From positions 107,473-171,472 of the forward strand of contig JAPYMA010003020.1 in the NCBI GenBank assembly GCA_035041965.1: a stretch of 64,000 nt of DNA, written 5' to 3'. The position numbers and the translations under genes are program-made. This document shows positions 26,917 to 36,184 of the stretch, piece by piece. Under the pieces are notes generated by a model that was not told the origin of the DNA, made no database searches, and worked only from the letters and a program-made list of their open reading frames with translations. This DNA is from Anisakis pegreffii. Its lineage: Eukaryota; Nematoda; Chromadorea; Rhabditida; Anisakidae. Positions within the stretch are counted from its first letter, which is position 1, and every line of letters starts with the position of its first letter.

Positions 26917-28059
26917 TTAAGCGCCGGTTTTTGAAAGAACTCTCAAACGTCGATCATCAACTAATTGTCACATTGCATTCAATTTTCTGCCTCAAGTGAA
27001 TCTCAAAACGATCATTCAAATGTTGGATATTAATGGAATTGATCGTTGTTGTTGTTATTATTTGAGATGAAATTCATCATTCTCATAGTTGACTATATCC
27101 AAATCAATCAAGCGTTATGCGCACACAACAATTCATTCGAATCGAATACAAAAGTGCTTCTAATGGAATATATTTCAGTGCTTCTAAAAATATTCCATCA
27201 CTGGATGGAATATAATTTCAGAATATTTTAAAATAAATATTTCGAAGCAAATTTTGAGAGGATACTGAGAACATTCACAGTAAACAAACCGAAATGTGTG
27301 CTCCAACAATGAGCTCGTCGCACTTTACAAGCTTCGCATTCAAATTTCACAGCGATAGATTCGTTCTAAACAATATTTGCTTTCGATTCGAACCTAACAA
27401 CAGTTCAACTGCTCAAAAATAGAGTAGATAAGTTATTGGAAGGTTTCAATCGTTTTCAAAAATACAGCTGAATTTCTGAACACATCTCATACATTCAAGC
27501 TATTATACTGTAGTATACCGACACGGGTGTATTATTAAAGCAATATCAGCAATAGTAATCTTTAAACAAATCAAATCTCCTCAAAAACTCGGATTCATCC
27601 CAACGTTACGTCATTAATGTTTTATCTTGTCGCGACATTCGCTTCAGACAGTGACAAAACGTTTCGTTGGAAAACACATGCATTGAATAATTTCATTCTA
27701 TAATTAATGCGATAGGTCTGTGCAAGGATTACTGCGCTCTCACTATTATGTATATGATTATTATTAGCAATGCTATTATTTCTATACAATACTATTAGCA
27801 TTACAATTGCCACTAGTATTCAGTAGGGATGGATGTTCACAGTCTGATGATTATATGAAACGTTTTCGTGGTCTTGTTGACTATGTTCAGTCTGTTCATC
27901 ATAAATCAATGCAATTACAAGTAATAACTTGCCTTTTCATCGCAAGCGAACCAAGTTGTGGTCAGGCAAATTACGATGCAAAACGTTAAACTATCAGTTG
28001 CAAATTGGATATCGAATAAAGTCGATTGCAGTACAGTCGACTATCAATACAGTCGACTA
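26917..28059. other. intergenic region with repeat fragments
   Basis: No gene seen. A 10-bp inverted repeat (ATATTCCATC and GATGGAATAT) sits at 27190-27213. About 27440-27500 contains a fragment related to the repeat copies at 28.9 and 30.05 kb (shared words AATTTCTGA and ACATCTCATAC-like). From 27590 on the sequence starts to resemble DNA about 2 kb downstream, marking the left part of the local duplication. Confidence 0.5.
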
Positions 28060-28085
28060 TTGAATCGAATACAGTCGATTGCAAT
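28031..28085. repeat. short minisatellite, TACAGTCGA-type units
   Basis: Several copies of a unit around ATACAGTCGACTAT or ATACAGTCGATTGCA occur between about 28010 and 28085, exactly over the place where the intact downstream gene has its start codon. The expansion probably destroyed or displaced that start. Confidence 0.7.
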
Positions 28086-28469
28086 TTGACTGTTGATTCC
28101 TCTTCTTTGCACAGCAACATCCCTTCAAGGTATGACTAAGATTATGCACTCATTAGTTTGAATGTGAATGCTCGTAATGTGAATGTCGGAATCCCTGCTA
28201 AAATCTATCGGATTTTCCTCACCGAACGTCAATCGCATGTCATCAATACCGAACGATCCAAACAGCCACTGTTCTTTAGTATCGGGTGTTTTGATTGTTC
28301 GTTTCCGGATAATATTGGACTGTTATTATTGATCTCTTAGATTGTACTACTGTGAAAAATGATTGCGTCCTATCTACACTTATCAAATGTCTGTCTTCTG
28401 GTAGCACTGGGTGTGGATATGAAATCCGTTGTTAAGACGAATACGACAGATGTGTAACGCGTTTGGGAG
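28060..28469 (+). pseudogene. broken copy of the small secreted CX6C protein gene
   Basis: This is the upstream duplicate of the gene at 30525-31479. Its exon-1-like part (to 28129, donor GGTATG) keeps the sequence encoding the end of the signal peptide, but the start codon position reads ATA and an in-frame TGA follows. The exon-2-like part (28341-28469) keeps the first two cysteines (DCTTVKNDC) and the last (YDRCVT), but a GAA codon has become TAA at 28433-28435, just after the third cysteine. The intron between them is also recognisably homologous. No copy of exon 3 is visible downstream. Three independent lesions make loss of function very likely. Confidence 0.8.
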
Positions 28470-28679
28470 GTGAGTTTAGCTGAAGAGAAATGAAAGTTGC
28501 ACTGAAATTACGTTTCATTCGATGGAAAATTTTTGATTTCGACAACACCACCAAGATCTGTATCACGTTGAATTGATAACCTTCGCATTACACCAATAAC
28601 AGCAAGTTCGAGTCTAATGCCAAGCAAAAACACCCAAAATTAGATGCTGTAGCTTGAGTCTAGCTGCAAGCCTAAACCT

Positions 28680-29170
28680 TAGCTTAATGCTCGTTGAAAT
28701 GCCCTCGAGAGTGTAAGTTCAACACACCATTTGAGCAGCAAACCGCTGATCTCTTCAGTTATCAACAATTCACTGCAATAGGAATATCAAGAGTACTATT
28801 TTCAAGCTGCATGTGTACTCAAATTTGTCCAATAAGGCAGCAGTTTTTTGACATCATCGGATTCTCCGGATTCTCTGCTATCAGAAAAGCATATATGTTG
28901 TGGAAGGATTTTATTTTTATCAGAAAAAAATAGCTGAATTTCTAAGCACATCTTGTACAGTTGAACCGTTCAGTTCAGCACATTGTATCTGCTTTGATCA
29001 TTATACACAATAGGTTTGTAATAAGCGATCGCCATGTTCAAACCAACGTTTTGCTTAGATTTGCCTGAAGTATGATGGTTTTTTGGCTTCATCGAATGCT
29101 CCAGATTCCCTTGTTTTGGAAAACTATATATGTTGTTGGGTGATTTTGCTTATAGTTATTGTTCAAGTAA
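28680..29170. repeat. local repeat R, copy 1
   Basis: About 490 bp related to 29820-30300 (whole length) and, in its right half, to 31690-31890. Shared words include AATATCAAGA, GAGCTGCATGT-like, CTGCTATCAGAAAA, GTTCAGTACATTGTATCTGC-like and TTGTTGGGTGATTTTGCTTA-like. Copies are diverged by many substitutions and small gaps. No coding capacity or terminal structure is seen. Confidence 0.75.
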
Positions 29171-29819
29171 AGTAAAATGTAAATAGTTATTGCAAAGTAA
29201 AATAAAGTAAAGTAAAAATAGTTATTGTTCAATAGTTCCAGTAAAATAAATGATACTAAAGGAATGTCAAGATTAAACTGACTGTATGCTCAGATTCGTT
29301 CAGATAAATTAGATTTGGATAGAGCAGATTCTCTGCTATCAGATAAAATATGTTTGCTGCTTCACAAAAGATTGGCTATATTTTGAATGTCATACAACCA
29401 TCGTAATATTATTATCATGATTATTAACTCAACAATTGTAAATATTCGTCAAAATGATCACTGAATGAAACCATTTATTCTGAATGTATTCAGTGAAAGG
29501 TCTGGTTGCACATTGTGTTATCTGAGGCGATTAGTGGTCGCTTGTGCTCCTTTCACCGCAAACTAACCGGAATATTTAATTTTATTCAACAATTATTTCA
29601 CCGAATATGCGCAAAAATTACTGTATTCTCACTTTGATTTATCATTACTATTCGAATATTATAATGTAACTATCAGACCAAAGATTTTACAATTTTAAAC
29701 GAAACTATGGAATAAAGTATTTCCAAAACTGAACATTTCATTAAGTTCAGGACTAAGGTCAAGACCAAAAGCTGAGGTGAAGGATGTAGCTTGATGCTAG
29801 CCAAAAGTCAGAGCCTGAG

Positions 29820-30300
29820 CCTGAGCTTACTCTTCATCGAACTTCCCTCAACAGCGTATGAACCGCAAAGCTCTACTAATTTGTTTCGTTTGTTTATCAA
29901 TAATTCAATGCGATCGGAATATCAAGAATGCCATCTTCGAGCTGCATGTACACTTGAATCTGTTTGACAGCACAATAGTTTTCTGCTGTCATCGGATAGA
30001 GGAGATTCTGTGCTATCAGAAAATTATACTTGTTGTCGGAGATTTTGCTCGGATCCAGAAGAATACCCGAATTCCTAAACATATCCCGTGCAGTTGAGCC
30101 GTTCATTTCAGTACATTATATCTACACTGATCAATGCATACAGTAGGTTAGTAATGTAGAGTATTCACTATGTTCGAACTAAATTTCTGCTCACAAACGC
30201 ATTTGCCCCGATGGCTCTCTTGTTTCATCAGATCCTCCGGATTACTTACGTTAGTTTCCAAAAACTGTGTATGTTGTCGGGCGATTTTGCTTACGATTAA
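29820..30300. repeat. local repeat R, copy 2
   Basis: Diverged direct copy of 28680-29170, lying immediately upstream of the intact secreted-protein gene. It may supply promoter sequence to that gene, but no promoter motif is distinguishable. Confidence 0.75.
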
Positions 30301-30524
30301 TTCAAGTGAAATGAATCACTAGAGAAATATCTGCAGTACCGTTTGCAAGTTTTATTTGCGCATACAATTAAATTTGTTTGACGTCACATAAACGACTTAT
30401 CAATGATGTCATTGTGATATAATATGTGATAACTTGCTTTTTGATCAGAAATCAACCAAAGTGTGCACAATAAATTGCGATCCAAAACATCAAATCGTCA
30501 CTTATGAATTGGATATCGACTAGA

Positions 30525-31479
30525 ATGCAGTCATCGATTGTACTATTTCTACTGTTGATTCCTCTCCTTTGCACAGCGGCAACACTTGAAGGTATGTGAC
30601 TATCACTAGGATTATGCACTAATCGGTTTGAATGTTGCTCGTAATGTGATTTTAGTCGGAATCCCGACTAAAATCTATTGGATTTTTCTCACCGAACCTC
30701 AGTTGGATGCCATCGCTACTGAACGATCGAGCTAAAATGCTAAAATTTTGTTGCTACTGTTTTCAATATTGGATATTTAGATTGTTCGTTTCTGGATAAT
30801 ATTGTGCTGATTTTATTGATCTTTTAGATTGTGATACCGCGAGAAATCATTGCATCATACCTGTTCGTATGAACCGTCGTTATTCTGGTGGCGTTTGGTG
30901 GGCGCTTGAAAAGCGTTGTGAAGACAAATACAACAGATGTGTAACAGCGAGTTTGGGAGGTTAGTTCAACTGATTGTGAGGAAAAATGAAAACTGCATTG
31001 AAATTACGTTTCAATCGTCAAAATTTTTGATTTCCGTATAACCACGAGGAACTGCATCACGTAGAACTGATAGCTTTCTTATCATACCAATAATACCTCA
31101 GCATTTGAGTGCGAATGTACTGGTAGGAAAACGAATCATTGCTCGTTCTGATCACTGAGTTTACCTCATTGACCACTCGCCTTTGAGTTCAGTTTTCACC
31201 TTTCACCTTACCTCTTCATGTTCTGATCTTTCAAGTAGCAACTTTACTCTCTGAACTCTCTTAAAAACGCAAAAGAAAAAATTACAAAAACAACAATAAT
31301 CCCGGAATGCCGCTTATACACATGTAGTTTTAGGTCCCAAATCCACTTGGCTCATATCTCAACTGAAGGAAGCGACCAAAACAGCGATAAAAAGCAGGAT
31401 TAATCCACCAACACCTCGAACGATTAACACGATTGAAGGATCCGATAACACGAATCGATACATTCGCTTGGAAAAGTAA
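30525..31479 (+). CDS. small secreted protein with two CX6C motifs, 3 exons
   Basis: Exons 30525-30591, 30828-30959 and 31334-31479 join in phase to give 114 residues. Residues 1-19 form a classic signal peptide (MQSSIVLFLLLIPLLCTA). Exon 2 carries four cysteines as CDTARNHC and, after a Trp-Trp segment (GGVWWALEKR), CEDKYNRC. Two CX6C pairs could form a disulfide-linked helical hairpin. Exon 3 encodes a basic, cysteine-free tail rich in Thr, Asn and Arg. I do not recognise the family; a secreted or excretory effector-like or antimicrobial role is only a guess. Support for a real gene is the perfect phase chain, good splice sites and the existence of an upstream decayed duplicate that shares the exon 1 and exon 2 layout. 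Confidence 0.65.
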
Positions 31480-31638
31480 TCATGGAAGCAATCATTTCAT
31501 AATGTTGAAGGATAATATTTATTTATTCATCTAATCAGCAAATCAAACTCATTACGAGTTTATGCCTCCCTGTTATTACCAATATCACTAATATCAGATT
31601 CTTCCTTCCTTGGCATTCTTCTTTCCGGGATTATTGTT
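31292..31638. repeat. 16-bp perfect inverted repeat bracketing exon 3
   Basis: AACAATAATCCCGGAA at 31292-31307 and its exact reverse complement at 31623-31638 enclose exon 3 of the secreted gene. Just outside, a 16-bp direct repeat GTTGAAGGATAATATT occurs at 31504-31519 and 31640-31655. The layout resembles a small mobile element or an inversion joined to the gene's 3' end. Confidence 0.75.
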
Positions 31639-31689
31639 AGTTGAAGGATAATATTCAATAAACAATTCACCAAAATATGCATGACTGAA

Positions 31690-31890
31690 TATTTCATTAT
31701 GCCCGCTCAATTCAGTACATTGTATCTGCATTGATCACTGTACACAATAAATCAGTAATAAATGGTCACCATGTTCAAACCAATATTCTGCTCAGATTTC
31801 CCCTGAAGCATGATGGTTTTTTTTTGCTTCATCGAAGGCTCCAGATTCTCTAGTTTTAGAGAAGTAAGAATGCTGTTGAGTGATCTCTTA
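31690..31890. repeat. local repeat R, partial copy 3
   Basis: Matches the right half of repeat R (about 28946-29160), including TCAGTACATTGTATCTGC, CAAACCAA.ATT.TGCT and GAAGCATGATGGTTTT-like blocks. It lies downstream of the intact secreted gene as copy 1 lies downstream of the pseudogene, consistent with duplication of gene plus flank. Confidence 0.7.
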
Positions 31891-32398
31891 TAGTTCCCTT
31901 AGATACGGCTCAATTAAGCGAGGTATGCCATACAGCTGAGCGATTTCATTCCATGAGTAGGGTTGTCATGAGTACCGATAAGGAAGTTAGCCTTACAAAT
32001 TGCATCAAGACTTTTCATTTCACTATGGTTCGTACGAATTTTTCAGCACATTTAAACTGGAAAGGTATTGTTAAAGATGAAGAAGACCAGCGGTTAAGCA
32101 AAAATAAATTACTTACGTCAAACATCATCGCATTTATTCAATAATATTTAGATGTTTATTTACTCACTGATTTACCATCAAAACTGTTATTTATTCATCT
32201 ATTAACAATAAGCAATCATATCTGCATTACACTTTCCCATCTATCGAAAAAAATGAAGGCCATATGATAAAAAATAGAAAAAATTATTAGCGAAAAATGT
32301 GAAAATTAAAGGAAAAATCCATTTATCCTCAATTTTAATAAGCAATGGAAATAATGTGGGCAAAACGAATCGCCGCAAGAACACAAAAATAGTCCTCC

Positions 32399-32490
32399 TT
32401 ACTGAAGAGAGCTGTGCAAATTCTCTTTGGCATTGAAGAGAACTATGCAAGTTCTCTGTTGCATTGAATAGAACTAGTGATGTCTCTATT
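32399..32490. repeat. about three tandem units of 31 bp
   Basis: Units of the form ATTGAAGAGAACTATGCAAG followed by TTCTCTGTTGC recur three times with increasing divergence; the last unit carries GAATAGAAC, the word repeated in the adjacent palindrome. Confidence 0.7.
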
Positions 32491-32499
32491 CCAGCTAAA

Positions 32500-32541
32500 C
32501 TGTTCTATTCTTGTTCTGTTCCATGGAATAGAATAGAACAG
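32500..32541. repeat. palindromic GAATAGAACAG element
   Basis: CTGTTCTATTC (32500-32510) is the exact reverse complement of GAATAGAACAG (32531-32541), centred on TTCCATGGAA. Further GAATAGA words occur to about 32615, so it is part of a small satellite-like cluster. Confidence 0.75.
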
Positions 32542-32664
32542 TTCGTAAATGGGAAGGGACAGTTTGGAACAGAATAGAGCCGTTTTTGAGCTCAAAAAAA
32601 TAGAATAGGACAGTTTTCAACAGATTTTGGCTGTACCTTAAACTGTTTTTTTGAATACTGCATT

Positions 32665-32825
32665 GAGATAAATTACCATTGTTATTGCTTGGATTGGCCA
32701 CACTATCAAACGTTTGTAACGTTGCTGGCCACAATGCTCGTGTTTTCGTGCATATTGTTCTAGCCTCAACTTACGTCACCCCGCTGGCTAGGCGAGTAGG
32801 CCAACCGAATACAACCGAGTAATTG
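32665..32825 (-). repeat. dispersed repeat, copy B (inverted relative to copy A)
   Basis: Reverse complement matches 7684-7840. On the plus strand, the DNA to the right (to about 33018) has a TATAAATA-like box, an AATAAA signal and ends near GGGACTCACA, which loosely resembles the layout of a solo LTR. However, the homology with copy A crosses the putative left LTR end, and no target-site duplication is visible, so an LTR assignment is unproven. Confidence 0.65.
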
Positions 32826-33570
32826 ACTAGTTGCCATGAATATTTTGCATAATCAATCGTAGCCAAATATCAATGCGATAAATAATCATAACTCTAGCAA
32901 TATAAATATTCCGCCGATCGCTCGTAGCGATTGACAGAACAACCACTCGACGTCCAAGTAGCAATAAACCATTGTTATATTATATTCATTATTATTATTT
33001 CATTTGGGACTCACAACGTAAGAGGGCAGTAAATATTCAGGAAACGATGAACAATTCGTAATGTGAAAGCAAATTTTAAGAATATCTTTGACCAAAGAAG
33101 AATCGCTCATTCATTTATATTGTTTGTCTTCACTTTAACCGCTCGTCACTAGCACAGCAATTCGATCTACCATTAAAGTGATGTTTTTAGGCGTTAAGAT
33201 GAAGTTTCTTAAAAAGTTGCAATTCGAGAAGAATAACAACGCATAAGTAGACAGCTTCGATCATGAACTCATCATTTCCCAGACGGGCACGATATTTGTT
33301 GTTGAGACGGATTCCTTCCGAAACAGTTGCATCTGACGGCCAAGATAGGCGAGATGAGTCCTTTACCGTACGATTGATCATCCGATTTCGCTACAACGAA
33401 TCCCTGATTCATAGATGTTCTGATTTGTCATTTAAACTTCAATGATGATTCGACGTCGCTCAAAGAATCGATGTCTTTCCATTCGAATACAGATTGTCTA
33501 CTATTCAGATGCTCACAACTGGGTAAGAAGGCCCAGCATTCTCGAATATTATCGCTATATCATTAAACAA

Positions 33571-33590
33571 TGGATTTGCTTGCAGTTTAA
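33571..33590 (+). promoter_or_regulatory. possible trans-splice or 5'-UTR acceptor before the GTPase
   Basis: A pyrimidine-leaning TTGCTTGCAG ends at 33585, five bases before the GTPase start codon. In nematodes this layout is typical of spliced-leader addition. An ordinary 5'-UTR intron would look the same. Confidence 0.4.
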
Positions 33591-35499
33591 ATGAGTAGCA
33601 ACGATCAACAAAATTTGACAAACCGCAGAACAATTCGCTGTATTGTCGTAGGTGATGAGGATGTTGGTAAATCAACACTCATTCAAAGTTACTGTCATAA
33701 AAAGTATGTCGAGCATCTGGAAGAGGTCAATGAAATTCTTGACGTTTCTAGTGATCACTCGATCCATGCCCATAATTTTTTTTCCGATAATCGATTCTAA
33801 CTCCTAAGAAGAAACGATTCAAAAATGAGCAGCTGTTATCATAATCATCCAGTAATATCTTCCTTCCTCATTCAAAAAAATCTTGTACCTTGATGATGAG
33901 GATGTAGTAAATAAAATGAAATTATAGCGAACAGAATTCAAATGCGAAGAAATTGTCGACAATATTCACATTTTATTACGCGTATGTCGCCAAAGTTCAC
34001 TCGTTACATCAGTTTCTTCATTACTTCATAACAACTGCTCTTATCAACTATTGTTCTCTGACGTTTAATTACGGATTTTGATACTTGTTCAAAAAGATGT
34101 TATACGAGTTTACGCCTAACAAAATGAGACCAAATTCACAATCTGAATTTCAGTAGCAATTCAATTAGACCTCATAAAAAATCCTAATTTCTCTTTCAGT
34201 TTGGGCAATGAATCTCACCAGAAAAGACAAATTTCCACAATAATTTTCAACGAAAGTACTTTGAGGAATTGGCAAGAGATGGTTTGGGAAGCTCATTGTG
34301 CATCAGTATTATTTGTTACAGATAGTTGATATGCGATCGTCGGATGCAGAGAAGGATCGTGCAGAATTATACGTTGGTGCTGATGTGTGCATCCTTTGTT
34401 ACGATATGTCGAATGAGGAGAGTTTCGAAAACATTGAAAAGAAAGTGAGTGGTTGATGCGATTCCATCTTGATAGCACTATCGTAAAGCAATTCAGAGAA
34501 TCGAATTGCTCCAAGCAACAAGCACGTAAATTCATTACTTGTCCAAAAAGCGTCCTCGTTCCAGAATTGACTGATCTCTTCAACGTGAATGAGCCCTAAA
34601 ACTCTCAGTATGCGGTCACTGTGAATGATGGAGGTGCGAAAAGTATTGATTTAGAATAAAATTCGAAAAATTTACCTCCTAATGGAAATTCCCCTGACTT
34701 CATCAATTTGAAATAAAAACATTTCACCAAAAAACATCAACTTCAAAATTTGAAAACTAATATCCTCACAGAATTTTCAGTGTAATTTTCCCAATCAGTC
34801 ATCGACTGAAGTTAGTGGTTTAATTGCAGTGGCTGAACGAGCTGAAGAATTACTGTCCAGAGCGACCATATCTTGTCGTCGCTACAAAATATGACCTTTG
34901 CGATGAATTAGATGATGAACAAAAAGTCGTTATGGAATCTGAAGATAAGTTTACCGTTGACTAGTGTCCATCCAGTGCGAATTCATAACGCAGTACGATT
35001 CGAAATGCCATAATTCATGAAGATCTTTGAAATGCAAATGAGTTTTAAGCAATTAATTCATTCGTGATGGAGAAACAACAGCAACTTACTTCGAGAATTC
35101 TAAATTCTGGAAGAATTGTAAGCCACCTTCACTCACAACCAATTCTCTCGCTCATGCGCTCAATCATTCTCTCATAAATTTTGCGATATTGTTGAATATT
35201 TCAGGAGTTGAGCTGGCACAAAGAATTTCTGCTTGCACGCATATCAGTTGCTCATCAGTAACGATGGTTCGTGATCGCTACACTTCCACTGCTATTATCT
35301 GAGATGCTTTCATTAGTCATTTTAGTGCCAGACGTTTAATAATCGATGTTACAATTTCAATGTGAAACTCAATTTCGTTCAGAAAAATGTCACGAAAGTA
35401 TTCCAAACAGCCGCTAAAATTGCAATCAATGGAACCGCTTCAGCCACATCCAAACAAACTAATAATTGCGGTTCGCAAACTCTTGCATTATTCTTCTGA
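33591..35499 (+). CDS. divergent Rho/Rac-like small GTPase, about 6 exons
   Basis: A small GTP-binding switch protein by fold. Exons: 33591-33703, 34200-34281, 34322-34444, 34830 to about 34948, about 35205-35257, 35383-35499. G1 is canonical (GDEDVGKST). The effector region reads STIIFNE. Switch II, normally DTAGQ, reads IVDMRSSD, so both the DxxG glycine and the catalytic glutamine are missing. YVGADVCILCYD and SFENI are typical of Rho/Rab helix 3. G4 is TKYD and G5 is close to SCSS. The C terminus (TLALFF) has no CAAX prenylation box. The intron 2 call is only 40 bases. The exon 4-5 join is unresolved: the best donor leaves two bases and the best acceptor needs one, so a mini-exon or the alternative pair (donor near 34926-34929, acceptor near 35213) is needed. 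It may be a GTPase-dead Rnd/Miro-like protein; the exact subfamily is unknown. Confidence 0.72.
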
Positions 35500-36118
35500 A
35501 AAGATCACCAATCAAAAAATTCAGTTTCAATGAGCAGAATGAAATTTTCATTCATTGCAATTGATTGACTGAAACAGGACCAATTTATATAGCCAACTAC
35601 GAAGGTTTACAGTATATACAGCCATATAGTCAAATAGCTGATAATTTATGGAGTTTATATAGTCATAGAGTGAAGTGTAAGAACACATGAAGCTTCGAAA
35701 ACGAGTCGTTATCTGATGAGGAACTGTCATTATGTTTAATCACGAGGAAATTGGTCCGTACGAAACTGTAATGATTTTGCGTAAACATGATAGGAACTTT
35801 TTTAGCGATATCGTTAGCAACGCCAGTTCAGTATATGCTTTCATTCGTGGGTCAATCACTGCGTATCGCAAAATGTACAGTACCTTTATTGAAGGCGAGC
35901 TCAATTTTGATTGAACCAATTGCCTATGATCTTCACTTGAATAATTTGAACCGTTTATAATGAAATCATCCCGCGATAAGCAATGTCGATTCCAGTTCCT
36001 TCACAGTGAATCTGGTTAATTACTTTTGGAAAAGCTAATTTCAGTTTATAGAATGAATGCAGAATTAACTCGTAGATTACTTTCATCATCAGATAATTAT
36101 TCTTGAAATGATTTTCAG

Positions 36119-36184
36119 CAAACAGCCGTTAATATTCGTGAATCGTGGAGCAATCCAAATGCATTTATTGAAGCTAAACAAAAT
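36119..36184 (+). other. possible isolated exon, duplicate of the GTPase last exon
   Basis: Sixty-six bases between a good acceptor (ATTTTCAG) and a good donor (GTGCGT) read in one phase as QTAVNIRESWSNPNAF followed by IEAKQN. The first 33 bases match the GTPase final exon (around CAAACAGCCGCTAAA) at roughly three quarters of positions. It may be an alternative or relic last exon of the GTPase. Confidence 0.3.

Larger units (their letters stand above)
31900..33584. other. intergenic region, repeats only
   Basis: No convincing gene. It holds a 31-bp-period tandem array, a palindrome and copy B of a dispersed repeat, listed separately. A short plus-strand frame at 33263-33445 (60 codons, Arg-rich) is open, but an equally long minus frame overlaps it, and it has no recognisable domain. 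It could be a 5' exon of the GTPase transcript, which I cannot support. Confidence 0.5.

Noticed and set aside
30655..30735. Conserved block inside intron 1 of the secreted gene, possible alternative exon
   Set aside because: It is shared with the pseudogene intron simply because the whole locus was duplicated. The AG acceptor exists in only one copy, and both copies show no coding constraint I can judge by eye.
32756..33018. Solo LTR (TGTT start, TATA box, AATAAA, CACA end)
   Set aside because: No target-site duplication is visible, and the homology with the copy near 7.7 kb runs across the supposed left boundary.
33187..33445. Complementary open frames on both strands upstream of the GTPase
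   Set aside because: Neither has a recognisable family, and mutual overlap suggests one codon-mirror artefact. No join to the GTPase could be shown.
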